Positions 9,092-17,816 of a stretch of 64,000 nt of DNA are shown here, piece by piece (the stretch's first letter is position 1; each line of letters starts with the position of its first letter). The notes beneath the pieces were generated by a model that was given only the letters and a program-made list of their open reading frames with translations, ran no database searches and was not told where the DNA came from. The position numbers and the translations under genes were made by a program. The DNA is from Jiangella asiatica (GTDB taxonomy: Bacteria; Actinomycetota; Actinomycetes; Jiangellales; Jiangellaceae), in contig NZ_SMKZ01000034.1 in the NCBI RefSeq assembly GCF_004349065.1, positions 1-64,000 on the forward strand, written 5' to 3'.

Positions 9092-11539
9092 TCATCGTCG
9101 GTGATGAAAGGTGACGGTGTGCGTGCGTCCGTCGGCGTCCTCCGTGTCGACGGTGAACGCCACGTGGGGGTGGAGCTCCTTGACGCTGATGGTGGCGTCT
9201 TCGGTCCAGGACCGGTATCCGGCCCGATCAAGTGTTACCGAGAGCGATGCCTGCTCGTGCGTCGGGTCGGCGACCGCGACGGAGAGGCGTGGACCACGCC
9301 CATGACGGATCGTCAGCGAACATGGAGCGTCGACGGTGATGCCATCCACCGACCCCGCCGTCCAGAAGTTCACGGCGGTGACGCCCAGACGCGGTACCCG
9401 AACGGCTTGGACCCTGTCGGTGTTGACCAGGATCTGCACCCTCCCCGGGTCAGCGGCCAGCTCGGCTGTGCGCGTGGGCGTCGCGCCGGGCACGAGTAGG
9501 TACGCGTACGACTCATCGACCGGCGCGGTCCCGTGGTCGAACCACATCGTCGCGTAGTGTCTGGTGATCGGATCTTCGGGCCCCCTGATGTTGATGTCGC
9601 GCCAGGCTCCGGTCCGCTCCTCCCGCACGACATTCAACGAACCCCCGGCGGGGAACACATAGCCGCCGACGCCCTCCAGGTGGGCCCACGCGGGATTATG
9701 GAACTGTGCGTTCCAACCCGGTGTCACCGGCTGCGCCGTGCCTTCCACGAGTAGCGTGTTCCCGCCAGACGCGTGGAGGTTGCGGTTCTCGACCACCGTC
9801 TCGACCTGAGTGTCTGCAGATATTCCGGCGCCGAGCGCCACAACGTACTCGTCGAGACAGAACCACGATTTCTTCGCGCGCAGGGAGGAGAGGAGCGGCT
9901 CGAGCTCCATGCCCACCGCCGCGAACTCCCCGTCTGTCGCACCGCCCACCCAGGTCGCGCGTGCTGGGAGCGGGCGTTCGCCGTCTCCCGCACCGTCCGG
10001 GAGGCGGGTCGTGTCCACCGTGATGCCGGGCAGCCGATACGGATCGACCGTGGGCCAGAACTCGTCGGCGAACTGGGAATTGTCGGAGGTGTACAGGTAT
10101 GTCATCCCGTCACCGGTGTGGAAGCCCCTCCAGTTCTCACTGTTGGTGAGTTCTTCGTAATAGGAGATCCGCTTGCTGCACATGGCGATGGCGTACGCCC
10201 ACCCCGGCCGTCGATGCACCGCACGGTCCATGTTCGCGAAGATGGTGTGATTCACCGGTTCGGGTTCGGCATGAACGGTCGAGTCGGCCAGTAGTTCCTT
10301 GAACAGCGCCACCCGGGTCACCGGCGCAGCGGTCAGGATGTTCTCGTAGGTGTCCCGCTCCAACCAGCCCTTGCAGGTCGCGCGCCACCGGGCGGCGGTT
10401 GGTTGATCTGCGGCCTGGGCAAGGCGAAGCACCTGCTCGATGGTGGCGCGAGCGCGATGGTGGTCCCGCTCGTTCCATCGGGAAACGAAACGTCCGCGAA
10501 TGAGATCCATCATCTGGTTGTCGTAGATGACCGGGCTGAACGAACGCTCGACGGTGCCGAACACGAATTCTGCCTCCGGCCCCGTGATCTCCCAGGGCGA
10601 CGCGGCTACGAGGGCGAGCATCCGCGCGAAGCCGCCCAGCAGCGCGATGCCGTAGCCGCCCGTGTATGCCACGGACTCGTGCTGAATGAACGAGCCATCA
10701 CGGTAGAAACCGTCGCCCTCGACGGAATACCGGAACACGTCCGCGATGGCGGCCCTGGAGTCCTGGATCCGCTCGTTGCTTCGCCCGAGCACGCCACGCA
10801 CCGCAATGTTGAGGGACAGGTCGACCCGGTTCGCGCCGGTGGACAATCGACGACGAACCGGGTCGTCGGGTGGGTAGATGAAGCGAGGGTCAGGAACGAA
10901 ATGGTCGATCGCGGCGAGGTACCGGGCCAACGCGTCGGCGGGAAGGTCGTCGTACACCAGGGTGCAGATGCCAGTGAGAGTTCTCGGAACGGCGATCTCC
11001 CAGTTGTACCAGCTGCTCCAATAGCTGCCGAACTCTTCCTGGCCCTCGTTGTACACCCGCTGGTTGGCGATTTCGAGACCGGCGAGGACATCTGCGAGGA
11101 CGCCGTCATCATTCACGAATCTCGACCCCGGGGTGCGGTACGCGATCGCCATCGAATGGAGCCGGTCGAACGTACGCGCCACCCTGTTCGCCGCCTCGGC
11201 GGTCTCCTCCTCCACGAGAGGAGCGTCCACGAAGACCCGGTCCCGGTTCTCCGACCTGTCGACGAGGTCGAGCAGCGACGCGACCACGTCGTCGCCGTTG
11301 GAAACCACGGCGAGGATATCCGGATCGGCCGGGTCGAAATCCCCACCCGTCAGGATGTCACGCCAGGTGGCGCGCATCTGGTCGAAGTTGTCGCCGGTGC
11401 CGTCCGGGGCCGCCCAGGCGGTGTTGGACGGCAGCGCGAAGGGGTCGCTCGAACCCAACGCCGCGAGACCGGCTGCGCCGCCCAGTCCGTAGAGCAGGTG
11501 CCGGCGGGAAATGCCATGATCCGTTCCATACGCAGACAT
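9092..11539 (-). CDS. Polysaccharide lyase family 8 (hyaluronate/chondroitin/xanthan lyase type)
   Basis: 815 residues with a Tat signal (SRRHLLYGLGGAAGLAALG). The alpha/alpha-toroid has the family motifs TGANRVD and DGSFIQH. Asn237, His287 and Tyr296 have the spacing of the PL8 catalytic Asn/His/Tyr (50 and 9 residues). Further family segments are NWEIAVPR near residue 179 and ENWRGFHTGDGMTYLY in the central part, followed by beta-sandwich domains. The enzyme cleaves uronic-acid linkages by beta-elimination outside the cell. It lies just upstream of a second ABC importer, which could take up the products. The motifs do not separate hyaluronan, chondroitin and xanthan specificity. Confidence 0.93.
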   Translation of the reverse strand: MSAYGTDHGISRRHLLYGLGGAAGLAALGSSDPFALPSNTAWAAPDGTGDNFDQMRATWRDILTGGDFDPADPDILAVVSNGDDVVASLLDLVDRSENRDRVFVDAPLVEEETAEAANRVARTFDRLHSMAIAYRTPGSRFVNDDGVLADVLAGLEIANQRVYNEGQEEFGSYWSSWYNWEIAVPRTLTGICTLVYDDLPADALARYLAAIDHFVPDPRFIYPPDDPVRRRLSTGANRVDLSLNIAVRGVLGRSNERIQDSRAAIADVFRYSVEGDGFYRDGSFIQHESVAYTGGYGIALLGGFARMLALVAASPWEITGPEAEFVFGTVERSFSPVIYDNQMMDLIRGRFVSRWNERDHHRARATIEQVLRLAQAADQPTAARWRATCKGWLERDTYENILTAAPVTRVALFKELLADSTVHAEPEPVNHTIFANMDRAVHRRPGWAYAIAMCSKRISYYEELTNSENWRGFHTGDGMTYLYTSDNSQFADEFWPTVDPYRLPGITVDTTRLPDGAGDGERPLPARATWVGGATDGEFAAVGMELEPLLSSLRAKKSWFCLDEYVVALGAGISADTQVETVVENRNLHASGGNTLLVEGTAQPVTPGWNAQFHNPAWAHLEGVGGYVFPAGGSLNVVREERTGAWRDINIRGPEDPITRHYATMWFDHGTAPVDESYAYLLVPGATPTRTAELAADPGRVQILVNTDRVQAVRVPRLGVTAVNFWTAGSVDGITVDAPCSLTIRHGRGPRLSVAVADPTHEQASLSVTLDRAGYRSWTEDATISVKELHPHVAFTVDTEDADGRTHTVTFHHRR

Positions 11540-11617
11540 CGCGTTCCTTTCGTCTCCGGGTCGATGCCCAGCATCGCCAGCCGGGTGAATCAGACGTGGT
11601 GAGGGAACCGAAGTGTG

Positions 11618-13123
11618 CTACCCAGCCACGCCGAGGTCCTCGAGTTGCTGGGTCCCGGCGTCGATGTACTGCTGGTAGCCGAACTGGGTCTTCAACTCAT
11701 CCACGAACGCGTCCCATTCGTCGAGCGACCTCGAGCCGTTGATGAACTGGGCGACCTGCTGGGCGGCGTACGTCGCCGCGTCGGTGTCGTTGTAGCCCTC
11801 CGGCGGCGTGACGAGACTCCTGTGGACCTCCATCGTCGGCTGGTTCCAGGCGAAGTCGATCGCGGCTGAGGCGTAGTCGAACTTCGTTTTCAGATACGAG
11901 GCCTCGTCCCTGCCGCTGAACTGATACAGCCAGAACGGCTCGCTCTCGGCCACGCCCTGCTCGGTCATCGTGACCTGGTCGCCGGCCAGTTCGAAGTGGC
12001 TGCCCTCGATGCCGTAGGACACCAGCCGGTTGCCGTCCTCGGTGGAGATGTAGTTCATCAGCTCGAAGATCTTGTTCAGCTTCTCCTCGTCTTCGGCCAG
12101 CGACGCCGGAACGGCATAACCACCCGAGGTGTAGAGGTCGAGCGGCATCGCACCGGACCCGCCGGGGCCGGCCATGGGGGCGATCTGCACCCATTCGGCG
12201 TCCGGCTGCAACTCCTCGAACTGATCGATGAACTCCGGCTTCTGCATGCGGGGCCACTCGATGTTGATGATCCCCGCCATTCCCTGCATCGCACGCTCGT
12301 GATCCAGCGGAAGCGTGTTGGTCGCGTAGTCGGGATCGACGACGCCGGCTCCGACGAGGCTGTTGATGTACTCGAGTGCGTCCTTGGTGGCCGGGTCGTC
12401 GAAACCGTTGACGATCTCGCCGTTCTTCTCGTAGAACACCCCCGGCCCGCCGGAGCCGAACGCCCCCCAGATCGGGTACCACGCCTGGTTGTTGGCGGCA
12501 CTCCCGAGCGTGGCACCGGTCAGGCCGTAGGTATCGCTCTGGCCGTTCCCGTCGGGATCCTGCTCGGTGAACGCCTTCGCCACCGTCATCAGGTCATCGA
12601 CGCTCTCGGGGATCTCGAGGTTCAGGTTGTCGAGCCAGTCCTTGCGGATCCAGTACGTGTTGGGGTTGTAACCGGATCCGCGCTTCGGCAGCGCGTACAC
12701 CTTGTCGTTGATCGTGGTCTGCAGGTACGAGTCCTCGCCGACGAACTCGTCGAACGTGCCGAGGTCCTCGTCGATGTAGTCGGTGAGGTCCAGCAGGAGA
12801 CCTTGGTTCGCCATCTGATGCAGGTGGATCCGGTCGACGAAGAACAGGTCCGGGGCGTCGCCACTGGCCAACGTCGTGGCGAGCTGGCCCCAGTACTCGT
12901 CGGGATCGACGCCCAGGGAGAGCTCGACGTCGACGCCGAGTTCCTCGGCGAGCTGCGCCTTGACCGGATCGTTGTCCGGCAGCTCCGTCCCGTAGCTGAA
13001 CTCGGCGACGGTCAGCTGCACCGTACCGCCCTCGCCCTCTTCGGGTTCGTCGCCGCCGCCGCACGCGGCGAGCAGCACACTCCCGACTGTCAGCGCCGAA
13101 AGGATACGGATGAACTTCCTCAT
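11618..13123 (-). CDS. Extracellular sugar-binding lipoprotein (LplA/YtcQ type)
   Basis: 501 residues. The N-terminus is a lipoprotein signal with lipobox LLAAC, followed by an acidic linker and a family-1 solute-binding fold. The segment DPDGNGQSDTYGLTG is characteristic of LplA/YtcQ-type oligosaccharide binders found with LplB/YtcP permeases. The ATG at 13123 is preceded by a strong AAGGAGGAACTGCA. It heads toward two permeases upstream and the lyase downstream, so it probably binds lyase-released oligosaccharides. Confidence 0.92.
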   Translation of the reverse strand: MRKFIRILSALTVGSVLLAACGGGDEPEEGEGGTVQLTVAEFSYGTELPDNDPVKAQLAEELGVDVELSLGVDPDEYWGQLATTLASGDAPDLFFVDRIHLHQMANQGLLLDLTDYIDEDLGTFDEFVGEDSYLQTTINDKVYALPKRGSGYNPNTYWIRKDWLDNLNLEIPESVDDLMTVAKAFTEQDPDGNGQSDTYGLTGATLGSAANNQAWYPIWGAFGSGGPGVFYEKNGEIVNGFDDPATKDALEYINSLVGAGVVDPDYATNTLPLDHERAMQGMAGIINIEWPRMQKPEFIDQFEELQPDAEWVQIAPMAGPGGSGAMPLDLYTSGGYAVPASLAEDEEKLNKIFELMNYISTEDGNRLVSYGIEGSHFELAGDQVTMTEQGVAESEPFWLYQFSGRDEASYLKTKFDYASAAIDFAWNQPTMEVHRSLVTPPEGYNDTDAATYAAQQVAQFINGSRSLDEWDAFVDELKTQFGYQQYIDAGTQQLEDLGVAG

Positions 13124-13164
13124 TGCAGTTCCTCCTTGTGCACCGCGGGGGGCGCGATGAACGC

Positions 13165-14025
13165 TCAGCTCTTGACGGAGCCCAACAGCACCCCTTTTTG
13201 GAAGTGCTTCTGAATGAACGGATAGATGACGATCATGGGAACTGCGGCGATGACGACCGCGGCCATCTGCATCGTGACCGTCGGCAACGCGGCGGCATCG
13301 ACGTTCTCGATCGACTGGGAGCGCAGGAAGATGTTGCGCACGACGATCTGCAACGGATAGAGATCCTGGTCGCGGATGTAGAGGATGGCGTGGAAGATCT
13401 CGTTCCAATGCCCCACGGCATAGAACAGCCCGAGGGTCAGCATCACCGGCCTCGCGAGCGGCAGCACGATCCGGACCAGGATGCGGAACTCGCCGGCACC
13501 ATCGATCCGAGCAGACTCGATCAATTCCTGGGGCAGGTGGTCGAAGAACGTCTTCATGATCAGGACGTTGAACACTCCGACCGCGCTGGGGATGATCATT
13601 GCCCAGATGGTGTCGACCAGCCCGGTCGCCTTCACGATCAGATACGTCGGGATCAACCCCGCGCTGAACATCATCGTGAACAGCAGCATGAACAGAACGG
13701 CCGACCTTCCCGGCAGCTCCCGCCGGGACAGGGGATAGGCCATCAGCGTGGTCAGCACCATGTTGATGGCGGTCCCGACAACGGTGATGAACACCGTCAC
13801 GCCAAGTGCGCGGGGTATCGCCGGCTCGGCGAGCAGCGCCCGGTAGGCATCGAGCGTGAACTCGCTCGGGAGCACCACGTACCCGCCATTGCGCAGGACC
13901 TCGCTGTACGGCGTCAGCGACGCCGACAGGACGAACAGCAGCGGGAACACGGAGACGACCGCCACCAGCAGCAGAAGTGCGTAGACGACGCCATTGACGA
14001 TGCGGTCCTCGCGGCCGGTCACCAT
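13165..14025 (-). CDS. Carbohydrate ABC permease (YtcP/LplC type)
   Basis: 286 residues with six membrane segments and the EAA loop variant ESARIDGAGEFRILVRIVLP. Segments such as LFTMMFSAGLIPTYL and GHWNEIFHAILY are typical of YtcP-like permeases for complex oligosaccharides. The ATG at 14025 overlaps the end of the partner permease by 7 bases; an in-frame ATG at 14040 is possible. It forms one importer with the LplB-type permease and the binding lipoprotein. Confidence 0.92.
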   Translation of the reverse strand: MVTGREDRIVNGVVYALLLLVAVVSVFPLLFVLSASLTPYSEVLRNGGYVVLPSEFTLDAYRALLAEPAIPRALGVTVFITVVGTAINMVLTTLMAYPLSRRELPGRSAVLFMLLFTMMFSAGLIPTYLIVKATGLVDTIWAMIIPSAVGVFNVLIMKTFFDHLPQELIESARIDGAGEFRILVRIVLPLARPVMLTLGLFYAVGHWNEIFHAILYIRDQDLYPLQIVVRNIFLRSQSIENVDAAALPTVTMQMAAVVIAAVPMIVIYPFIQKHFQKGVLLGSVKS

Positions 14026-15002
14026 AGCTGTCCGTCCCATCGCTTCGCGAGCCGGTTGGCCAGGATGATCAGTACCAGCCCGGTGACCGCTTTGAACAAG
14101 CCGACGGCGGCGGCCAGGGAGAAGTTGAGTTGCTCGAGACCGACCCGATACACCCAGGTGTCGATGATGTCGGCGACGGAATACACCTGGACGTTGTAGA
14201 AGACGTAGACCTGCTCGAACCCGGCATCGAGGATGTTCCCGAGTCGCAACACGAACAGCAGGATGATGACGTTGCGGATACCCGGCAGGGTGATGTGCCA
14301 GATCTGCCTCAACCGGCCGGCGCCGTCGACCCGAGCGGCTTCGTAGCGCTCCGGGTCGATGCCCACCATCGCCGCCAGATAGATGATCGCGCCCCAACCC
14401 AGGTCCTTCCACGTGTCGGCGCCGACGAGGATCGTCCGGAACCAATCGGTGGACGTCAAGAAGCCGATGGGCTCGGCACCGAGGCCTTCCAGCCCTCGGT
14501 TGATCAGGCCGGTGCTCTGCGAGACGAAGGCGACGGTGATGCCGAACACGATCACCCACGAGAGGAAGTGGGGCATGTAGCTGATCGTCTGCACCCAGCG
14601 CCGCAACCAGGTCACGCGGCACTCATTGAAGAGCAGCGCGAGGACCAAGCACGGAACCGTGCCCCAGAACAGCTTGTAGGCCGAGATCAGGAAGGTGTTG
14701 ACCATCAACTGGCCGAAGTAGGGCGAGCTGAAGAACTGGTCGAAGTACTTGAACCAGGGGTCGGCCCACGGGCTGGCGACGATACCGAGGCCCAGGTTGT
14801 AGTCCTTGAACGCGATGATCACGCCGTACATCGGCGCGTACTTGTAGACGGCGAAGTAGATCAGCCCGGGCAGGAGCATCAGGTACAGCGACCGAAACCG
14901 CCACGCCCGCGCCCACCTGGCCCTGCGCGGCGCCGGGGGAGCCGCCGCGACCGCTTGGGCCGGCGTCTGCGCCGGTGCCGGCGGGGCGCCCACGCCGGTC
15001 AC
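14019..15002 (-). CDS. Carbohydrate ABC permease (LplB type)
   Basis: 327 residues. A Pro/Ala-rich N-terminus of about 35 residues leads into six membrane segments. The motif YAPMYGVIIAFKDYNLGLGI and the EAA loop YEAARVDGAGRLRQIWHITLP are characteristic of LplB permeases. The chosen start is GTG at 15002, which overlaps the stop of the DUF624 gene in a GTGA arrangement. It is the inner-membrane partner of the YtcP-type permease. Confidence 0.92.
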   Translation of the reverse strand: MTGVGAPPAPAQTPAQAVAAAPPAPRRARWARAWRFRSLYLMLLPGLIYFAVYKYAPMYGVIIAFKDYNLGLGIVASPWADPWFKYFDQFFSSPYFGQLMVNTFLISAYKLFWGTVPCLVLALLFNECRVTWLRRWVQTISYMPHFLSWVIVFGITVAFVSQSTGLINRGLEGLGAEPIGFLTSTDWFRTILVGADTWKDLGWGAIIYLAAMVGIDPERYEAARVDGAGRLRQIWHITLPGIRNVIILLFVLRLGNILDAGFEQVYVFYNVQVYSVADIIDTWVYRVGLEQLNFSLAAAVGLFKAVTGLVLIILANRLAKRWDGQLW

Positions 15003-15628
15003 ACCGTCACCGCCCGCCGGCCAGAGATCCCGACGCCGTCGATAGCCCGGCTGCACCAGCCGTAGACCGCGCTGGCCGTGAGCCCACCCAGCAGCAGGGG
15101 CGCCGGCGGAAAGACGTAGCTGACGAGGCACGCTCCCGCGAGCAGGCCAACGCACGCCAGCGTGGTCACCGGACGCCCCAACGCGATGAGGACGGCCGCG
15201 CGCAGCAACCGGGCCAACGCCATCCGGTACCCGACCATGATCGGGAATGCGAAGATCAGGCCCGCTACGAGCACGATGCCGGCGAGCAACGCCGCGGCCT
15301 GCGTCGCGGCGCCGAGCGGTGGCGGCAGCAGTTCCGCGATCCGCATGCTGCCGACGCCGCCTGTGATCGCCGCCAAGGCGATCGCCTCCAGCGCCAGTGC
15401 CTGGCGCAGGTTCTCGCGGAACAGCCGCCAGAAGGTCCTCACCAGCGCCGGCTCGCGTTCCAGTGACCACTCCCTGACGACGCCGAACATCGCCGCGGTG
15501 GCCGGGAACAGTGTCACCACGGGCAACGACGCCACGACCCACAGCACACCCAGCGACACCACGCCGCTGAACCGCACCAGCTGGGTGTAGACCCTGCCGT
15601 CCACCCACGGTCGACGTTCTGCTGCCAT
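14999..15628 (-). CDS. DUF624 (YesL-like) membrane protein
   Basis: 209 residues with about five hydrophobic segments and family residues such as LFPATAAMFGVVREW near the N-terminus. DUF624/YesL proteins occur almost only beside LplB/YtcP-type oligosaccharide importers and polysaccharide-degradation genes, with unknown molecular role. Translation is coupled to the downstream permease by a 4-base overlap, and GGAGGGAGCG precedes the ATG at 15628. The context supports a helper role in uptake or its regulation. Confidence 0.85.
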   Translation of the reverse strand: MAAERRPWVDGRVYTQLVRFSGVVSLGVLWVVASLPVVTLFPATAAMFGVVREWSLEREPALVRTFWRLFRENLRQALALEAIALAAITGGVGSMRIAELLPPPLGAATQAAALLAGIVLVAGLIFAFPIMVGYRMALARLLRAAVLIALGRPVTTLACVGLLAGACLVSYVFPPAPLLLGGLTASAVYGWCSRAIDGVGISGRRAVTV

Positions 15629-15663
15629 GACAACGCTCCCTCCGGGACGAGACGCAATGGTGA

Positions 15664-16827
15664 TCAGGAGACGCGGACGAACTTCACCGCATCGGCCCAG
15701 GCGATACCGTCGCCGCGGGTGAGCGTGACGAGGCCGTTGTCGCCGGCGGCGAACGGCCATGGGCCGCCGAGCCGCCGCCAGCCGGTCGGGCCGGTGCGGG
15801 TGTTCACGAGCGCCGTGGCCGTCCCGTCCCCGTGATCGACGTCGTAGCGGGCGTTCGTGTCACCGTCGGGATGCGCGATCGTGTACGCGTACACGTCATA
15901 GGTGCCGGCCGCGGGCAGCCAGCCCCGCCAGGTCGCCGTGGCACCGGGATCCTCGCTGTAGCGCGACGTGTTCTCCAGGGTGTGACCCGGCAAGGAACCG
16001 GTGTGCCACGTGCCGGTCTCGCCGTAGCGGGTGGCCGAAGGACCGTCGTTGTCGGTGTAGGAGTCCTTGGCGTAGTAGCGGAAGTACTCCCACTGCACCT
16101 GAGCGGGTAGCGCGGTGTCGTCGACGCCAGGGCTGCCCTGGAAGCCGATGGCGAGAACCGACAACCACACATTGGCGTAGTCGTGCTGCGTGTACCGCAG
16201 CGGCGGGTAGCTCGCCGTGTACATGAGCACGCTGTCCACGTAGTACTTCACCTGGTCCTCGGTCCACTCGAAGCCGTACGTGTGGAACTCGGCCGCGGTG
16301 TCGAACCCGAGGTCGTACACGCCGCTGGTGATGACCGGCGCATGGGCGCGCCCGCCGGCCTCCTCCGGCCCGTCGGGGTCCTGCCCCGGCAGCCACAGCC
16401 AGATGTTGTGCCGGGTTCTGTGCGTCTGATGGGTGTCGATCTCGAACCCGTCGATCTCCGTGCGGCTGTAGTCCGGGAACGTCGTCGTGCCGTCGCTGGC
16501 GCCGGTCCAGAACGCCGGGTGCCAGCCGGAGCCTGCGTTGGCCTTCATGCGAGTCTCGTAGTAGCCGTAGCGGAACGGCACGGTGCTGACCAGGCCGCCG
16601 CCTGTGTAGTCCATGCCCCGGTGCCGTTCCTTCCTCAGATGGACAGTCATCAGGCCGTCGCCGATCGTGACGTTCTCGGGGCGTTGTGAGCTCCAGCCCT
16701 TCACATCCGTGCGGTGGTGCCATTTGCTGGTGTCGACGGCGGTGCCGTCGAACTCGTCGGCCCACACGAGCTCATAGAGGGGGGACGGCGGTCCGGCCAG
16801 TGCCTGCGGCGTAGAGACGGTGCTCAT
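15664..16827 (-). CDS. Glycoside hydrolase family 16-type enzyme with C-terminal golvesin-like domain
   Basis: 387 residues. The N-terminal jelly roll (ELVWADEFDGTAVDTSKW) has the beta-bulge type catalytic motif EIDGFE, with Glu124, Asp126 and Glu129 as nucleophile, helper and acid/base. From about residue 265 a second domain resembles golvesin/xanthan-lyase-associated modules (YDVYAYTIAHPDG, then ADAVKFVRVS at the end). The reading frame is open further upstream, but the ATG at 16827 gives the natural family N-terminus. No signal peptide is visible, which is odd for GH16. It could act in the cytoplasm or be exported by another route. The polymer cleaved is unknown. Confidence 0.85.
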   Translation of the reverse strand: MSTVSTPQALAGPPSPLYELVWADEFDGTAVDTSKWHHRTDVKGWSSQRPENVTIGDGLMTVHLRKERHRGMDYTGGGLVSTVPFRYGYYETRMKANAGSGWHPAFWTGASDGTTTFPDYSRTEIDGFEIDTHQTHRTRHNIWLWLPGQDPDGPEEAGGRAHAPVITSGVYDLGFDTAAEFHTYGFEWTEDQVKYYVDSVLMYTASYPPLRYTQHDYANVWLSVLAIGFQGSPGVDDTALPAQVQWEYFRYYAKDSYTDNDGPSATRYGETGTWHTGSLPGHTLENTSRYSEDPGATATWRGWLPAAGTYDVYAYTIAHPDGDTNARYDVDHGDGTATALVNTRTGPTGWRRLGGPWPFAAGDNGLVTLTRGDGIAWADAVKFVRVS

Positions 16828-16844
16828 CGGTGTCCTTCCGGGTG

Positions 16845-17768
16845 TCAGGGGGTATAGCCGATGCCGGGCACACCTGCGGGACAGAAGTCGCCGCCCGCTG
16901 GCTGGCCTCCGCGGATGCCACCGGTGACGTTGCTCATGGTCGGCCAGGTCGCCACGCCGTTGACCACGGTGGCGGGGTGGGTGGCGTGGTTGTGGTCGGG
17001 CCACACCGAGTTCTCGAGCAACCGCCCGGACCGCGGCTGGACGTAGAACTCGGAGAAGATGAAGATCGGCTGCGTGCCCATCCACCACATGTAGCCGCCG
17101 CCTGGTTCGAGCTCGGGGAGGGCGGTGATGTTGGTGCGCTTGACGATCACCCGGCCGATGGGACCCCTGTCGACCGGGCAGAACAGCCCCTGGAAGGTGC
17201 TGGACGCGGTGAGCTGGTCGATGCGCAGTTCCTTGACGCCGCCCCAGGGCTGCATCACGTCGCCATGGAGGCTGTTCTGGCGGCCTTTGATGTTCATGAT
17301 GCGGCACTTCTGGACCTGCACGATGGCGTTGTCGGCGTCGATCGCGATCCCGTCCCCGAGGCTGTCGCCCGAGGCGGTGTCGATGAGGACGCCTTCGATG
17401 TGGACCACGCCTTGGTTGCCGATGACGTAGATGCCTCGCGGGCTGGGGCCGGTGGGGCCTGCGTACACGGGCAGCCGGATGTGCCCGCCGATGATCACCA
17501 CGTTGTTGCCGCCCTCGATGATGACCCCGGCGGTGCGGATTGTCGGGGCGAGCTTGATGATGTAGTCCCGGTTGACGTCGAGGGGCCTTGGCGGTTGCTC
17601 TGAACTGGTTTCCAGCGTGATGGTCTCCGGGTTGTCGAGCGGCGGCGGTGGCCAGTTGAGCGCGGCTTGCGTGGTCACCGTGGCCGCCGACAACGGTGGG
17701 GACGCCAGTCCGCCCACCGCCGCCGCTCCCAGGACACCGAGGGCTTGTCTGCGATTGATGCCTGTCAT
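16845..17768 (-). CDS. Tat-exported beta-helix protein, tandem copy A
   Basis: 307 residues. It has a Tat-like signal (NRRQALGVLGAAAVGGLAS), then a beta-helix with short coils (IIEGGNNVVIIGGHI, then GVVHIEGVLIDTASG) and a conserved HGDVMQPWGGVKELRIDQLT region. It is a clear paralogue of the next upstream gene along its whole length, including an identical SVWPDHNHA near the C-terminus. GGAGGTTCTCGAC precedes the ATG at 17768. The fold suggests a lyase or hydrolase for a plant or animal acidic polysaccharide, but no catalytic set can be named. Confidence 0.8.
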   Translation of the reverse strand: MTGINRRQALGVLGAAAVGGLASPPLSAATVTTQAALNWPPPPLDNPETITLETSSEQPPRPLDVNRDYIIKLAPTIRTAGVIIEGGNNVVIIGGHIRLPVYAGPTGPSPRGIYVIGNQGVVHIEGVLIDTASGDSLGDGIAIDADNAIVQVQKCRIMNIKGRQNSLHGDVMQPWGGVKELRIDQLTASSTFQGLFCPVDRGPIGRVIVKRTNITALPELEPGGGYMWWMGTQPIFIFSEFYVQPRSGRLLENSVWPDHNHATHPATVVNGVATWPTMSNVTGGIRGGQPAGGDFCPAGVPGIGYTP

Positions 17769-17816
17769 GTCGAGAACCTCCAGTGGTTCGCACGTACGGC
17801 TGGACAACGGGGGTGT

